This document shows, piece after piece, positions 1-8,805 of a stretch of 64,000 nt of DNA. Position numbers and translations under genes: made by a program. Source of the DNA: Aestuariibaculum suncheonense (lineage in GTDB: Bacteria; Bacteroidota; Bacteroidia; Flavobacteriales; Flavobacteriaceae); the NCBI RefSeq assembly GCF_014596935.1, contig NZ_JACVXC010000003.1, positions 496,001 to 560,000 on the forward strand, read 5' to 3'. The number at the start of each line of letters is the position of its first letter. Position 1 is the stretch's first letter. The notes under the pieces are model-generated. The model was not told where the DNA came from, made no database searches, and saw nothing but the letters and a program-made list of their open reading frames with translations.

Positions 1-792
1 TGGGATGCCAACCCCGATGTCTGGGCTGGCTTTGCTCCAAACTTATTTCCAATCATAGGAGCTTTAAAAGACAACACCTACCTACTGAATAATAAAGCTT
101 ATAATTTGCCGAAACACGGTTTTATTAGAGACAATGACAAAATAGAGCTTCATAAACAAACTCAGGACAGCTTAACCTTTAAACGTTCTTACGATGAAAC
201 CTCTTTAAAAGTATATCCGTTTAAATTTGAGTTTTTCATTACCTATAAGCTTAAAGATTCAACTTTAGATGTCATCCATACGATTAAAAATTTAGATGAT
301 AATACTATGTACTTTTCTTTAGGAGGACATCCGGCCTTTAAATGTCCGGTACACAATAATGAAACCTACACCGATTACAGTTTGATTTTTGAACATACCG
401 AAAACTCAGAAACACATATGGTTAGTTTAACTGATGGATTGATTTTTAATGAAACAGCTCCGCTTTTCAATAATACAAATATCATCCGGCTAACTCATGA
501 CTTATTCGATAAAGACGCCCTTATTTTTAAAGATTTAAAATCGAAGAAAGTCACTTTAAACAGCAAAAATTCTGGTGATATCCTTACGGTAAGCTATCAT
601 GATTTTCCTTATTTAGGTATCTGGGCCAAACCAACCGGAGACTATGTTTGTATTGAACCCTGGTTAGGCATCGCCGATAGTGTAACCCATAATCAGGATT
701 TCAAAACCAAAGAAGGTATTTTAACTTTAGAACCCGGTAAGACCTTTATGGCAACCTACAGTATAGAAATACATAAGACGCATTTAGTGTAA
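1..792 (+). CDS. Aldose 1-epimerase family protein, 5' end outside window
   Basis: The reading frame is open from base 1, so the true start lies upstream; 263 codons are visible. The frame shows the mutarotase-like pattern WxGFAPNLFPIIG, then HGFIRD (a conserved His), GGHPAF in the centre and EPWLGIADS near the end, which holds the usual catalytic Glu. Members of this group (galactose mutarotase fold, LacX-like) interconvert anomers of free or phosphorylated sugars in the cytoplasm. No signal peptide can be judged because the N-terminus is missing. The helicase gene follows on the same strand after 43 bases. The exact sugar is unknown; the family call is firm. Confidence 0.9.
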   Translation, partial: WDANPDVWAGFAPNLFPIIGALKDNTYLLNNKAYNLPKHGFIRDNDKIELHKQTQDSLTFKRSYDETSLKVYPFKFEFFITYKLKDSTLDVIHTIKNLDDNTMYFSLGGHPAFKCPVHNNETYTDYSLIFEHTENSETHMVSLTDGLIFNETAPLFNNTNIIRLTHDLFDKDALIFKDLKSKKVTLNSKNSGDILTVSYHDFPYLGIWAKPTGDYVCIEPWLGIADSVTHNQDFKTKEGILTLEPGKTFMATYSIEIHKTHLV

Positions 793-807
793 GTAGAATA
801 ATAAGCG

Positions 808-815
808 TAACTTTG
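808..815 (+). promoter_or_regulatory. Probable -7 box (TAACTTTG) for the helicase gene
   Basis: TAACTTTG fits the Bacteroidota consensus TAnnTTTG and lies about 20 nt before the TTG start of the helicase gene. No convincing TTG -33 element was found at 17-23 nt upstream, so this is a partial match. Confidence 0.4.
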
Positions 816-835
816 CTCACTATAAATAGCACGTT

Positions 836-2188
836 TTGACTTTTAGAGATTTAAATTTAAATACCCCACTATACAACGCCTTAGACGATTTAGGCTTTAC
901 TACACCAACCCCTATACAGGCCGAGGCTTTTAATACCGTAAGTTCAGGTAAAGATATTGTTGGTATCGCCCAAACCGGTACCGGTAAAACCTTTGCCTAC
1001 ATGTTACCGATTTTAAAGAATTTAAAATTCTCGAAACAAGACAATCCGCGTGTGCTTATTTTAGTGCCTACACGCGAGCTTGTAGTTCAGGTGGTTGACG
1101 AAATTGAAAAGCTAACCAAATACATCAACACCAGAGTACTTGGCGTTTATGGAGGCACCAACATCAACACACAAAAGATGGCCGTAGCCGAAGGCATAGA
1201 TATTTTAGTAGCCACGCCAGGACGTTTATACGATTTAGCCTTAAGTCGCGTGTTACAATTGAAATCGATTCAAAAGTTAGTGATTGACGAAGTCGATGTC
1301 ATGCTGGATTTAGGATTCAGACATCAGTTGATTAATATCTTTGACATACTTCCGGAAAAACGTCAGAACATCATGTTTTCGGCAACCATGACTGAAGATG
1401 TCGACGATCTCTTAAACGATTTCTTCACTATTCCGGAGCGTGTATCGATTGCCGTATCAGGAACACCTTTAGAAAACATCGAACAAACGCGTTACGATGT
1501 ACCTAACTTTTTCACGAAAGTGAATTTGCTAACACATATCCTTCGAGACCGAGAGACTTTTAATAAGGTGATTGTGTTCGTTGGAAACAAAAAAATGGCT
1601 GACCGCTTATTTGATGAATTAGATCTTCATTTTAAAGAAGAATTATGCGTGATTCACTCAAACAAAACGCAAAACTACCGTTTACGAAGCATCGAACAAT
1701 TTAGAAATGGAGACAATCGTATTTTAGTCGCCACCGATGTCATGGCGCGTGGTCTGGATATTGATAACGTAAGTCATGTTATTAATTTTGACACCCCAGA
1801 TTACCCAGAAAATTATATGCACCGTATTGGTAGAACCGGACGTGCAGAACGTAAAGGGGCTACAATATTATTCTCCACGGAAAAAGAACAGGAATGGCTA
1901 GGTAACATTGAACGCCTAATGAATATGGAGATTCCGGTGTTGGAATTCCCTGAAGTGGTAGAAGTATCTGATCAGCTTTTAGAAGAAGAACGCACAAAAG
2001 TTAAAGAACGTAACAACCCAACCAAGCGAAGCGATGAGGACGTTCCGGGACCGGCATTTCATGAAAAGAAAGCCAAAAACCAAAAAGAAAATCTTGGAGG
2101 ATCGTATCGTCGGGAAATCGCTAAAAAATATAAAAAGCCAAAAACCCGAGGTGACAAAAACTATAATAAACGCAACAAAAAGAAATAA
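836..2188 (+). CDS. DEAD/DEAH-box RNA helicase
   Basis: The 450-residue protein carries the helicase core in order: Q-motif region (TPTPIQ, ~24-29), Walker A AQTGTGKT (45-52), PTREL (78-82), TPGR (127-130), motif II DEVD (151-154, with V in place of the usual A), SAT (182-184), then ATDVMARGLDI and HRIGRTGR in the second RecA-like domain. The C-terminus is a long Lys/Arg-rich tail ending in KRNKKK, typical of RNA-binding extensions. It probably remodels structured RNA in ribosome assembly or cold adaptation. The start is TTG: the next residues MTFRDLNLN match the usual N-terminus of flavobacterial homologues and no ATG is near. A strong terminator follows. Confidence 0.95.
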   Translation: MTFRDLNLNTPLYNALDDLGFTTPTPIQAEAFNTVSSGKDIVGIAQTGTGKTFAYMLPILKNLKFSKQDNPRVLILVPTRELVVQVVDEIEKLTKYINTRVLGVYGGTNINTQKMAVAEGIDILVATPGRLYDLALSRVLQLKSIQKLVIDEVDVMLDLGFRHQLINIFDILPEKRQNIMFSATMTEDVDDLLNDFFTIPERVSIAVSGTPLENIEQTRYDVPNFFTKVNLLTHILRDRETFNKVIVFVGNKKMADRLFDELDLHFKEELCVIHSNKTQNYRLRSIEQFRNGDNRILVATDVMARGLDIDNVSHVINFDTPDYPENYMHRIGRTGRAERKGATILFSTEKEQEWLGNIERLMNMEIPVLEFPEVVEVSDQLLEEERTKVKERNNPTKRSDEDVPGPAFHEKKAKNQKENLGGSYRREIAKKYKKPKTRGDKNYNKRNKKK

Positions 2189-2191
2189 AAG

Positions 2192-2227
2192 AAAACCTGT
2201 TCAATTATATTGAACAGGTTTTTTTTT
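2192..2227. terminator. Rho-independent terminator between convergent genes
   Basis: An 11-bp perfect stem (AACCTGTTCAA / TTGAACAGGTT) with a 5-nt loop is followed by a run of T. It ends the helicase gene, and the A-rich opposite flank means it may also act on the convergent NERD gene. Confidence 0.85.
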
Positions 2228-2272
2228 GCATCACAAAGGCGATTCCTATTAATACTATTAAAAACAGCAGGA

Positions 2273-3028
2273 CTAATATTTGAGAGTATATCTGCATTTC
2301 GGAAAACTCAAACAGCCATAAAACCTTCCGTATTTCCCGCCTCTAATAATCAGTTTACCACCACAATTAGGACAAGTCCTCCCGCCTTCATCCGCCTTCT
2401 TTACTCGAACTTGCCTTTTTACCCGTTTTATATGCTTCTTCGTTTCCTTTCGATCAGTAATATTTAACTCTAAAATAGTATCTGCAATCTCTTGCATGAT
2501 ATCATACGATAAATATTCCGTTCGATTTAACTTCTTTATTGTTTTACGAAGCTTTTTGGTTTTTATAACAGGTAAGTCTGAGGTTACATTCATCAACTTT
2601 CCGACGCCAGCAAAAACAACCACAGGAAAATATTCGATAAAGCCAAATTCAGCTAAAATGTCCTTTAACGCATACACATGTACCCAATTCTGTTTGATAG
2701 GATTTCTAAGTTTCTTTTTATATCTATAAATAGTTTTCGTCCAGTATTCGGAATTTTGATGCCCGTGAATCCAGCCTTTATAATTCTTAGTTTCAATAAC
2801 AAAAATACCCGACTGACAAATAACCACATGATCGATTTGCGTTGAGGAATCGCCGAATTTTAATAAGATATCATTTAAAACAATATACGCGCGTTTATTA
2901 AGCCGATTGAGTTTTTTGGAAACCTCATCTTCTCCTCGTGCTCCTTTAATTCTTGGCAGTAGATTCTTTTTATAGTGATAAGCAAATCCATAAAAAGATA
3001 AAATGATTAGAATGACTAAAATTCCCAT
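2273..3028 (-). CDS. NERD domain protein with topoisomerase-type zinc ribbon
   Basis: The 251-residue protein has one N-terminal membrane helix (about 1-17). A nuclease-related NERD domain follows, with the restriction-endonuclease-like residues D66 and E79-x-K81 in the segments QIDHVV and FVIETKNYKGW. At the C-terminus is a four-Cys zinc ribbon (C219, C222, C239, C245; CPNCGGKL...GKYGRFYGC) of the kind at the end of DNA topoisomerase I. The family is thought to act on DNA, but no substrate is established. It stands alone between the convergent helicase gene and the cyclophilin gene. Membrane anchor plus nuclease fold plus DNA-binding ribbon suggests processing of incoming or membrane-associated DNA; that is inference. 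Confidence 0.85.
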   Translation of the reverse strand: MGILVILIILSFYGFAYHYKKNLLPRIKGARGEDEVSKKLNRLNKRAYIVLNDILLKFGDSSTQIDHVVICQSGIFVIETKNYKGWIHGHQNSEYWTKTIYRYKKKLRNPIKQNWVHVYALKDILAEFGFIEYFPVVVFAGVGKLMNVTSDLPVIKTKKLRKTIKKLNRTEYLSYDIMQEIADTILELNITDRKETKKHIKRVKRQVRVKKADEGGRTCPNCGGKLIIRGGKYGRFYGCLSFPKCRYTLKY

Positions 3029-3068
3029 CTATTAAATAGCGGCTTATACCTTAAGCCTACTACTTGTT

Positions 3069-3638
3069 TTATTTAATGATTATAGATTGAATAGTCACAG
3101 GATGAACTAGCATCTGATCTTCATCTTTCAATTGCTGAATGGCTTTAACAATATCCATGCCTTCTGTAACTCTACCAAAGGCAGCAAATCCCTGTCCATC
3201 AGGATTGCGTTTGCCTCCAAAGTCGAGTTCTGGTTGACGACCAATACAAATAAAAAACTCGGTAGTTGCAGTTCCTGGCTCGTAACGTGCCATCGATAGA
3301 GTACCATTTTCATGCAATACACCCGTAACTTTTGTGGTTTCATGTTCCGCAGGTGAAAACATGGCTTCTTTGGGATCTATCCCACCTTGAATCACCTCTA
3401 TTTTCACACTATTTTCCGGTTGATTATCCAAACGTACCGTTCTGTAAAAATGAGCGCCGTCATAAGCTTGCTGTTCTATATACTGAATAAAATTAGCACA
3501 GGTTTTCGGGGCCTTATCAGTGTACAATTCTGCAACAATAATTCCTAAATCGGTTTTAATTTCAATCATAGAGCGTTTATCCTGTTTGCAGGAGGTAAAC
3601 ATTAAAACAGCTAAAACTAAAAAACATGACAACTTCAT
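3069..3638 (-). CDS. Peptidyl-prolyl cis-trans isomerase, cyclophilin-type lipoprotein
   Basis: The 189-residue protein starts with a lipoprotein signal (MKLSCFLVLAVLMFTSC), so it should be anchored in the periplasm or outer membrane by the Cys. The cyclophilin fold is visible from TDLGIIVAELYTDKAPKTCANFIQYIE through FYRTVR, GTLSMAR, TEFFIC and GFAAFGRVTEGMDIVKAIQ. These proteins speed prolyl isomerisation during folding of exported proteins. I chose the ATG three codons inside the longest frame, because the outer start is TTG and the signal peptide begins cleanly at the ATG. A small membrane-protein gene lies upstream on the same strand. Confidence 0.92.
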   Translation of the reverse strand: MKLSCFLVLAVLMFTSCKQDKRSMIEIKTDLGIIVAELYTDKAPKTCANFIQYIEQQAYDGAHFYRTVRLDNQPENSVKIEVIQGGIDPKEAMFSPAEHETTKVTGVLHENGTLSMARYEPGTATTEFFICIGRQPELDFGGKRNPDGQGFAAFGRVTEGMDIVKAIQQLKDEDQMLVHPVTIQSIIIK

Positions 3639-3662
3639 AAATAACAAGTTTCGAATTACGCC

Positions 3663-3953
3663 TTAAAAATTAAGTTTTAATCGATTTGAAGACATTTCAA
3701 TACCTGCTATAAAACTAGCAAAAGCCACTAAAGCCATACAAATACCTAATGCCATTATGAAAAAACCAATCCATCGTAAAATTTCATTAAACTTTTTAGA
3801 ATTTATAGTTTCTACCTCACTCTCCGGAATGGATTTTCTGTTAATTAATGTTAGAAAGGCTTTAAAATGATCTTTTACCAAAAGGCCTAAACAGATAACA
3901 ATGGCCGATTTTGCCAATGACGCTAAAAAGGAAAAAAACAGAACGGATTTCAT
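3663..3953 (-). CDS. Small two-helix membrane protein, function unknown
   Basis: The 96-residue product is not recognised. It has two hydrophobic stretches (about 4-26 and 60-86) separated by a charged loop (KDHFKAFLTLINRKSIPESEVETINSKK). The gene lies 24 bases upstream of the cyclophilin lipoprotein gene on the same strand and may be cotranscribed with it. The frame is clean, starts with ATG, and shows codon use like its neighbours. Confidence 0.65.
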   Translation of the reverse strand: MKSVLFFSFLASLAKSAIVICLGLLVKDHFKAFLTLINRKSIPESEVETINSKKFNEILRWIGFFIMALGICMALVAFASFIAGIEMSSNRLKLNF

Positions 3954-4027
3954 AATGTAAGGATTGAGGTTTAAAACGTAGCCAAACTACACAATTATTT
4001 TTAAATAGAAGCTACGCTTTTAATATC

Positions 4028-4792
4028 CTACAAGAACACTCCTCCTGTAGCTTCAATACGCTGTCCGTTAATCCATCCGGCATCATCTGTGCATAAAAAG
4101 GCTACAATACTACCAATATCTTCAGGTTCACCGACGCGACCTAAAGCAGTGGCACCGGATATTAATTTCCTTTTAGCTTCATTCGTCTTATTCTCACCGC
4201 CACCAAAATCGGTTGCCACAGCTCCGGGAGCCACCACATTAGCTCTGATTTTTTTATGAGCCAATTCTTTGGCTAAGTAACGTGTAAACACATCTACCCC
4301 GCCTTTCATAGACGCATACGCTGATGAATTCGGTAAAGTAAATCGCGCCAGGCCTGAGGAAATATTTACAATACCGCCCTCGTCATTCAGGTAAGGAACC
4401 GCTTTTTGGGTTAAAAAATATACGCCTTTAAGATGCACATTAACCATCTCGTCGAACTGCTCCTCGGTGGTTTCCATAAAAGGCACATATAATCCGGTTC
4501 CGGCATTATTGACTAAGAAGTCGAAATTGGGATTTCCATTAACCTTATTTAGGTATGCTGTAACGTTTTCAAAAAATGAATCGAATCCCGAAGTTGTACT
4601 GGTGTCTAACTGAACCGCCTTTGCTTTTTGCCCCATGTCTTCAATAATCTTCACAACCTCTTGAGCCGCCACTTCATTACTGTGGTAAGTAATGATAACA
4701 TCTAGGCCTTTTTTAGCCAGATTTATGGCCATATCTCTTCCTAAACCTCTACTCCCTCCGGTTACTAGTGCTGTTTTTGTTTTCATAATCAT
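4028..4792 (-). CDS. Short-chain dehydrogenase/reductase (FabG-like SDR)
   Basis: The 254-residue protein is a classical SDR. It has the cofactor motif TGGSRGLG near the N-terminus, NNAG after the fourth strand, and the catalytic Ser in NISSG followed by the YxxxK pair in YASMK. The C-terminal segment PGAVATDFGGG and IVAFLCTDDAGWINGQ are typical of 3-oxoacyl-ACP reductase-like enzymes. It is cytoplasmic and NAD(P)-dependent; the substrate cannot be read from sequence. Two ATG codons two residues apart could serve as start. It forms a minus-strand group with the YcxB-like and VOC genes, separated by 24-42 bases. Confidence 0.92.
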   Translation of the reverse strand: MIMKTKTALVTGGSRGLGRDMAINLAKKGLDVIITYHSNEVAAQEVVKIIEDMGQKAKAVQLDTSTTSGFDSFFENVTAYLNKVNGNPNFDFLVNNAGTGLYVPFMETTEEQFDEMVNVHLKGVYFLTQKAVPYLNDEGGIVNISSGLARFTLPNSSAYASMKGGVDVFTRYLAKELAHKKIRANVVAPGAVATDFGGGENKTNEAKRKLISGATALGRVGEPEDIGSIVAFLCTDDAGWINGQRIEATGGVFL

Positions 4793-4816
4793 GTCTTCTT
4801 TAAAATCTACATTCTT

Positions 4817-5353
4817 TTACTTCCATTGCCAGCTTGAATCATCTACATAATCGGCTCCTAAAGTGAGAAGCTCCTTTTTAAATGCCTCCAAATCGCTAAT
4901 CGCAGATTTCGGAACAATTAAAGCCAGTTCGGTCGTTAACTTTATAAAAAAGTGATGCTGTAGTTCTATCAACTCATTAAGCTCACTGGCATTCACTTTG
5001 GTTTCCGCAGTAAAATCTTTAGTGATTAATGTATTATCCTGAATGGTTAATGCTACAGTTTTATCAATACGGCTAGCATAATGTTCTTCAATATGCTTTT
5101 GAAAATGTTTTTTATAACGCCATTTGGAATACTTCGGATACAGTATAAACCAAACCACCCCAACAGCTGCAAATACCAAACCGGCAGCAAAATTCTCATC
5201 TATGCTACCAACATAAAGCCCTAAGGCCACATAAATAATAGGAATGATAATTCGACTACGAAAACGACGGCCTTTTTGGGATTTAGATTTAGAGGAAGCA
5301 TACAACTGATATTCTAAAAAGTCGGATTTGCTTAAGGTATACTTTAAATTCAT
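4817..5353 (-). CDS. YcxB-like membrane protein
   Basis: The 178-residue protein has a short soluble N-terminus, two membrane helices (about 34-50 and 54-72), then a basic segment (YPKYSKWRYKKHFQKH). The C-terminal beta-rich domain looks like the YcxB-like domain (ITKDFTAETKVNASELNELIEL...HHFFIKLTTELALIVPKSAI). The function of this family is not established. It sits between the SDR and VOC genes on the same strand. Confidence 0.75.
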   Translation of the reverse strand: MNLKYTLSKSDFLEYQLYASSKSKSQKGRRFRSRIIIPIIYVALGLYVGSIDENFAAGLVFAAVGVVWFILYPKYSKWRYKKHFQKHIEEHYASRIDKTVALTIQDNTLITKDFTAETKVNASELNELIELQHHFFIKLTTELALIVPKSAISDLEAFKKELLTLGADYVDDSSWQWK

Positions 5354-5395
5354 TTGATTTGGAGATAAAAGACGAAGATAATAAACCTAATTATT

Positions 5396-5764
5396 TTAAG
5401 TCGTTTCCAGTTTAAAATACGGATTGTAAATAATACCCAGAATGTTTCCAAACGGATCTTTCACCGTAGCTGTCATTAATTCGCCACCCACATTATACGG
5501 TGCTTCATGTTCAGTTGCACCAAGAGCTATTAATTTACGATATACCTCATGGATATCCTCAACACCCCAATAGGATACCACACTTTCAGTTTTATCTGTG
5601 GTTGTTTCGTCTTCCGGCTGAAGCCCTAATTCAAAACCTCCTATATTAAACCCTACATAAAACGGTTCGTTAAAATAAGGTTTGGTTTCAAAAGCCTTGC
5701 TATACCATTCGGTAGCCTGCTCAATATGACCCACTTTGTAAATGGTTGTTCGAAGTCCCAGCAT
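5396..5764 (-). CDS. VOC family (glyoxalase/bleomycin-resistance fold) protein
   Basis: The 122-residue protein has the paired beta-alpha-beta-beta-beta repeats of vicinal oxygen chelate proteins: an N-terminal half beginning MLGLRTTIYKVGHIEQATEWYSKAF and a C-terminal half ending TATVKDPFGNILGIIYNP, the usual VOC end. Members bind a divalent metal and act on small metabolites or sequester drugs. The ligand cannot be assigned. It is first in a minus-strand group with the YcxB-like and SDR genes. Confidence 0.85.
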   Translation of the reverse strand: MLGLRTTIYKVGHIEQATEWYSKAFETKPYFNEPFYVGFNIGGFELGLQPEDETTTDKTESVVSYWGVEDIHEVYRKLIALGATEHEAPYNVGGELMTATVKDPFGNILGIIYNPYFKLETT

Positions 5765-5975
5765 AGTGTATCGGTTTAAATTATCTATTCCCTATTGAAA
5801 ATGGTCGTCTTCTACTAAGATACTAAAAGCTATAAGATTCTGGATAAAACATGTTTAACTTTCCTTTACAAGCTCAGTAATTCCTTTTGCCAAAAAAATA
5901 AAAAGATTTCCAACCATCAGCCTTTTTTAATATGTTTACAGCCAAGAAAAATAAACTTACAAATCTATCAATTAA

Positions 5976-7082
5976 ATGAGTCTACCCAAAGACACCTCTT
6001 TACTACAAAGCAAAACACATTTTCATATTTTAGACGGATTACGAGGCATCGCCGCATTGGCTGTAGTCGTATTTCATTACATGGAATGGATTTACTACTC
6101 CGACTTTTCTAAAAATTTTATTGCACACGGCTTTTTAGCTGTCGATTTCTTTTTCTGTCTTTCGGGTTTTGTAATGGCGTATGCTTACGACAACCGACTT
6201 CCAAAAATGGGACTCACAACCTTCTTTACATCCAGACTTATTCGTCTGCACCCTTTGGTAATTTTCGGATCGGTAATTGGATTTATAGGATTATTAATCG
6301 ACCCGTTTACCAATCATGCTGAAGGCTACTCTATTCCTGCTTTACTTTTAATTTTGATTTGTTCATTATTAATGATTCCACTTCCCACTATGGAAGAGCG
6401 TGGTTTTAATCTATTCAGTATAAATGCCCCATCATGGTCTTTATTCTGGGAATATATTGCCAATTTACTTTACGCTTTCATACTCATAAGACTATCAAAA
6501 AAAGTATTAAGAATATTACCATTCCCTGCAGCTGCAGCTCTAATTTGGGTAGGATATTCTTCTGAAAATCTGTTAGGTGGCTGGAGCGGCGGCACCTTTA
6601 CCGATGGCGGAATTCGTATGTTTTATTCCTTCCTTGCCGGACTGGTTGTGTACCGATCAGGATGGATTATAAAAAACAAACTAGGATTTATAGGTTTATC
6701 TCTTATGCTAACCGCTGCATTCATTATGCCATGGGGGCCTCTTAACTGGATAACGCAAACCTTAGTGGTATTGTTTTACTTTCCGCTAATCGTATCACTT
6801 GGCGCTGGTTCCGTTTTGTCTTCAACTTTTAAGAAAATATGCGTATTTTTAGGAAACATCTCATACCCGTTGTATATGACACATTATGTAGGCATCTGGT
6901 GGTTTGGAAATTACTACACCACCCAAAACCCGTCAACAGAAACCCTGACCTGGATAATTATCCTTGGAACTATTGCAATGGTGCTTTTCAGCTGGTTGGT
7001 GATGAAATTTTATGACACCCCACTTCGTAATTATCTAAACAAAAAGAGAAAAGAACGACTAGAAATAATGAATAAGAAGTAA
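5976..7082 (+). CDS. Acyltransferase family 3 (OafA/YrhL-like) membrane protein
   Basis: The 368-residue polytopic protein has about ten membrane helices. The first carries the family signature GLRGIAALAVVVFHY, with the conserved Arg and the His thought to take part in acyl transfer; FLAVDFFFCLSGFVMAY follows. Members O-acylate cell-surface sugars, lipopolysaccharide or small molecules in the inner membrane. No glycan genes flank it, so the acceptor is unknown. A strong terminator follows, so it is probably monocistronic. Confidence 0.92.
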   Translation: MSLPKDTSLLQSKTHFHILDGLRGIAALAVVVFHYMEWIYYSDFSKNFIAHGFLAVDFFFCLSGFVMAYAYDNRLPKMGLTTFFTSRLIRLHPLVIFGSVIGFIGLLIDPFTNHAEGYSIPALLLILICSLLMIPLPTMEERGFNLFSINAPSWSLFWEYIANLLYAFILIRLSKKVLRILPFPAAAALIWVGYSSENLLGGWSGGTFTDGGIRMFYSFLAGLVVYRSGWIIKNKLGFIGLSLMLTAAFIMPWGPLNWITQTLVVLFYFPLIVSLGAGSVLSSTFKKICVFLGNISYPLYMTHYVGIWWFGNYYTTQNPSTETLTWIIILGTIAMVLFSWLVMKFYDTPLRNYLNKKRKERLEIMNKK

Positions 7083-7094
7083 ATAATTAAAATA

Positions 7095-7129
7095 AAAAAG
7101 ACCACTTTAAAAACAAGTGGTCTTTTTTT
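7095..7129 (+). terminator. Terminator after the acyltransferase gene
   Basis: A GACCACTT / AAGTGGTC stem is flanked by an A-run upstream and a run of seven T downstream, 13 bases after the stop codon. The symmetric flanks could also stop transcription from the opposite strand. Confidence 0.85.
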
Positions 7130-7229
7130 ATAAAGTAAAGTATATTAATCATTTAAATTCAGGGCTAAAATATACCAGGTGCATCATCCCTCCAAATCCA
7201 CGAACAAACCGAATACGCTATTATCTGTT

Positions 7230-8666
7230 TTATATTTCTTGATCTAAGTTTCTTGAATAAGCCTTATTCGTAAACTTTGGTTTACCTAATAGTTTAAGTG
7301 TTTCAATAATATAAGCTGTTGCAGCTTTATTGGCAACCCATGCCTCTCGTGAAGGATAATTATCTTCATTTTTATCTAAATAAGTGCGTCTATCATCAAA
7401 ACGATTTTGCATATCTAAAGCAGCCTGACCATACTTAAGCTCAAACTTTGTCGCGGCTTCTCTTGTTTTTCTATCAGAAACATAGGCTGCTACAGTACTG
7501 TTAAATGACACAAAGTTCATTCGTCGGCCTTTACCCCAATCAGTCCCTAACGGATAAAAAATATCATCGGAATCAGCCTTAAATATAGTACCTCCCGGAA
7601 ACTTCACAACTCCACCCGTAATGGAATCTCCAACATGAAAATCCAGTACTGTAAACGCTTCAAAAACCAAACCAAGATGTCTGGTTACCGCCTTAGGTGC
7701 CGGCTGTTTTGCCAACTCAAAAAACATAATTGGATTAAATTCAAAAGGTGAAGTCATATAATCCGGGTGAATAAAATGGTGATTCACTATCGTGCCATCT
7801 TCATTAATATTGGTACCAACCAACCAGGCATTCAATAATTTTCCATGATATCTTTTCTTGGATTCCAAATCACTCGGACGAGCAAGTGCATTCAGATTTA
7901 AAAATATCATTTTATTCATCCATTGATTATGACTAGGATGCTCTGGCATCATAGCACAGGCTACAGACAGAATGAGACTATCCCATGCATTTTCCTCTGC
8001 ACCAGTATCACCGGGACTAACAATTTCCCCTTTCAAATCGCGATACGTTTTTATAGCAGGCAACCCTTTATCATTCATAATCCATTCACACTCATTATAA
8101 ATCATGACCAGTATTTCCAACTGTGTTTGCTTATCCAACTGATCCCACATCATCCATGCAGCAAAACCGGCATACCCAGACCATAACGCCGATTGCCATT
8201 TTCTTCCCCATCCGTTTTCAGAATTAGAAATATGCGTATGCGCCAAACTCCTGATGAGTTGAAGAGTCTTTGCTTCGGCTTCGGTTTTAGATATTCCTGT
8301 TACTGCACTATCGTAAAGTCCCAGTCTTAATGAAGTTGCTAAAGCCTCTGCTTCTACAGCTACAGGACGTATATAATGCTCGGAAACCCCTTTTAAATTC
8401 AGATAACCATCGGGTTGTGTTTCTGAAAAACCACGGGTTTCCCACCAGGTTGAAAGCGCATATTTATTGGTGTTGAGTAAAATTTTCCCCATTAATAGTT
8501 GTTGAGGAGAGGTTTTCGAATTGTTTTCAAAACGTTTCCAATCAATAGGCTTAACATATTCTATGCCCTCTACAACTGAAGTTGCTTGGTTTATTCGAGA
8601 TTGGGCTTGCGTTAGTAGTGTTATAAAATAAACCGAAGGTAAAATGAGTAATCTCAATTTAAACAT
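7230..8666 (-). CDS. Secreted protein, possible (alpha/alpha)-toroid carbohydrate-active enzyme
   Basis: The 478-residue product starts with a Sec signal peptide (hydrophobic about 3-18, cleavage near TQA-QS). The rest is helix-rich with many Trp, Tyr and His residues: STWWETRGF, SEHYIRPVAVEAEALATSLRLG, NGWGRKWQSALWSGYAGFAAWMMW, GDTGAEENAWDS, NHHFIHPDY. The helical pairs, conserved N-A-W and N-H-H motifs and secretion resemble the toroidal folds of several polysaccharide lyases and related enzymes. I cannot place it in a numbered family. No SusC/SusD pair or sulfatase lies beside it, so it is not in an obvious polysaccharide utilisation locus. Confidence 0.6.
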   Translation of the reverse strand: MFKLRLLILPSVYFITLLTQAQSRINQATSVVEGIEYVKPIDWKRFENNSKTSPQQLLMGKILLNTNKYALSTWWETRGFSETQPDGYLNLKGVSEHYIRPVAVEAEALATSLRLGLYDSAVTGISKTEAEAKTLQLIRSLAHTHISNSENGWGRKWQSALWSGYAGFAAWMMWDQLDKQTQLEILVMIYNECEWIMNDKGLPAIKTYRDLKGEIVSPGDTGAEENAWDSLILSVACAMMPEHPSHNQWMNKMIFLNLNALARPSDLESKKRYHGKLLNAWLVGTNINEDGTIVNHHFIHPDYMTSPFEFNPIMFFELAKQPAPKAVTRHLGLVFEAFTVLDFHVGDSITGGVVKFPGGTIFKADSDDIFYPLGTDWGKGRRMNFVSFNSTVAAYVSDRKTREAATKFELKYGQAALDMQNRFDDRRTYLDKNEDNYPSREAWVANKAATAYIIETLKLLGKPKFTNKAYSRNLDQEI

Positions 8667-8805
8667 AATAAAAAAGTCAAGATAATTGGGTATATAATTC
8701 TGGGGTTAAAATAGTAACTATTTCAATTCAATTAGACTTTATAATTTGAATATGTCATGTTCAAACAAAAACAACAAACGCTGATTTGTATAGTATACAT
8801 TTTTA

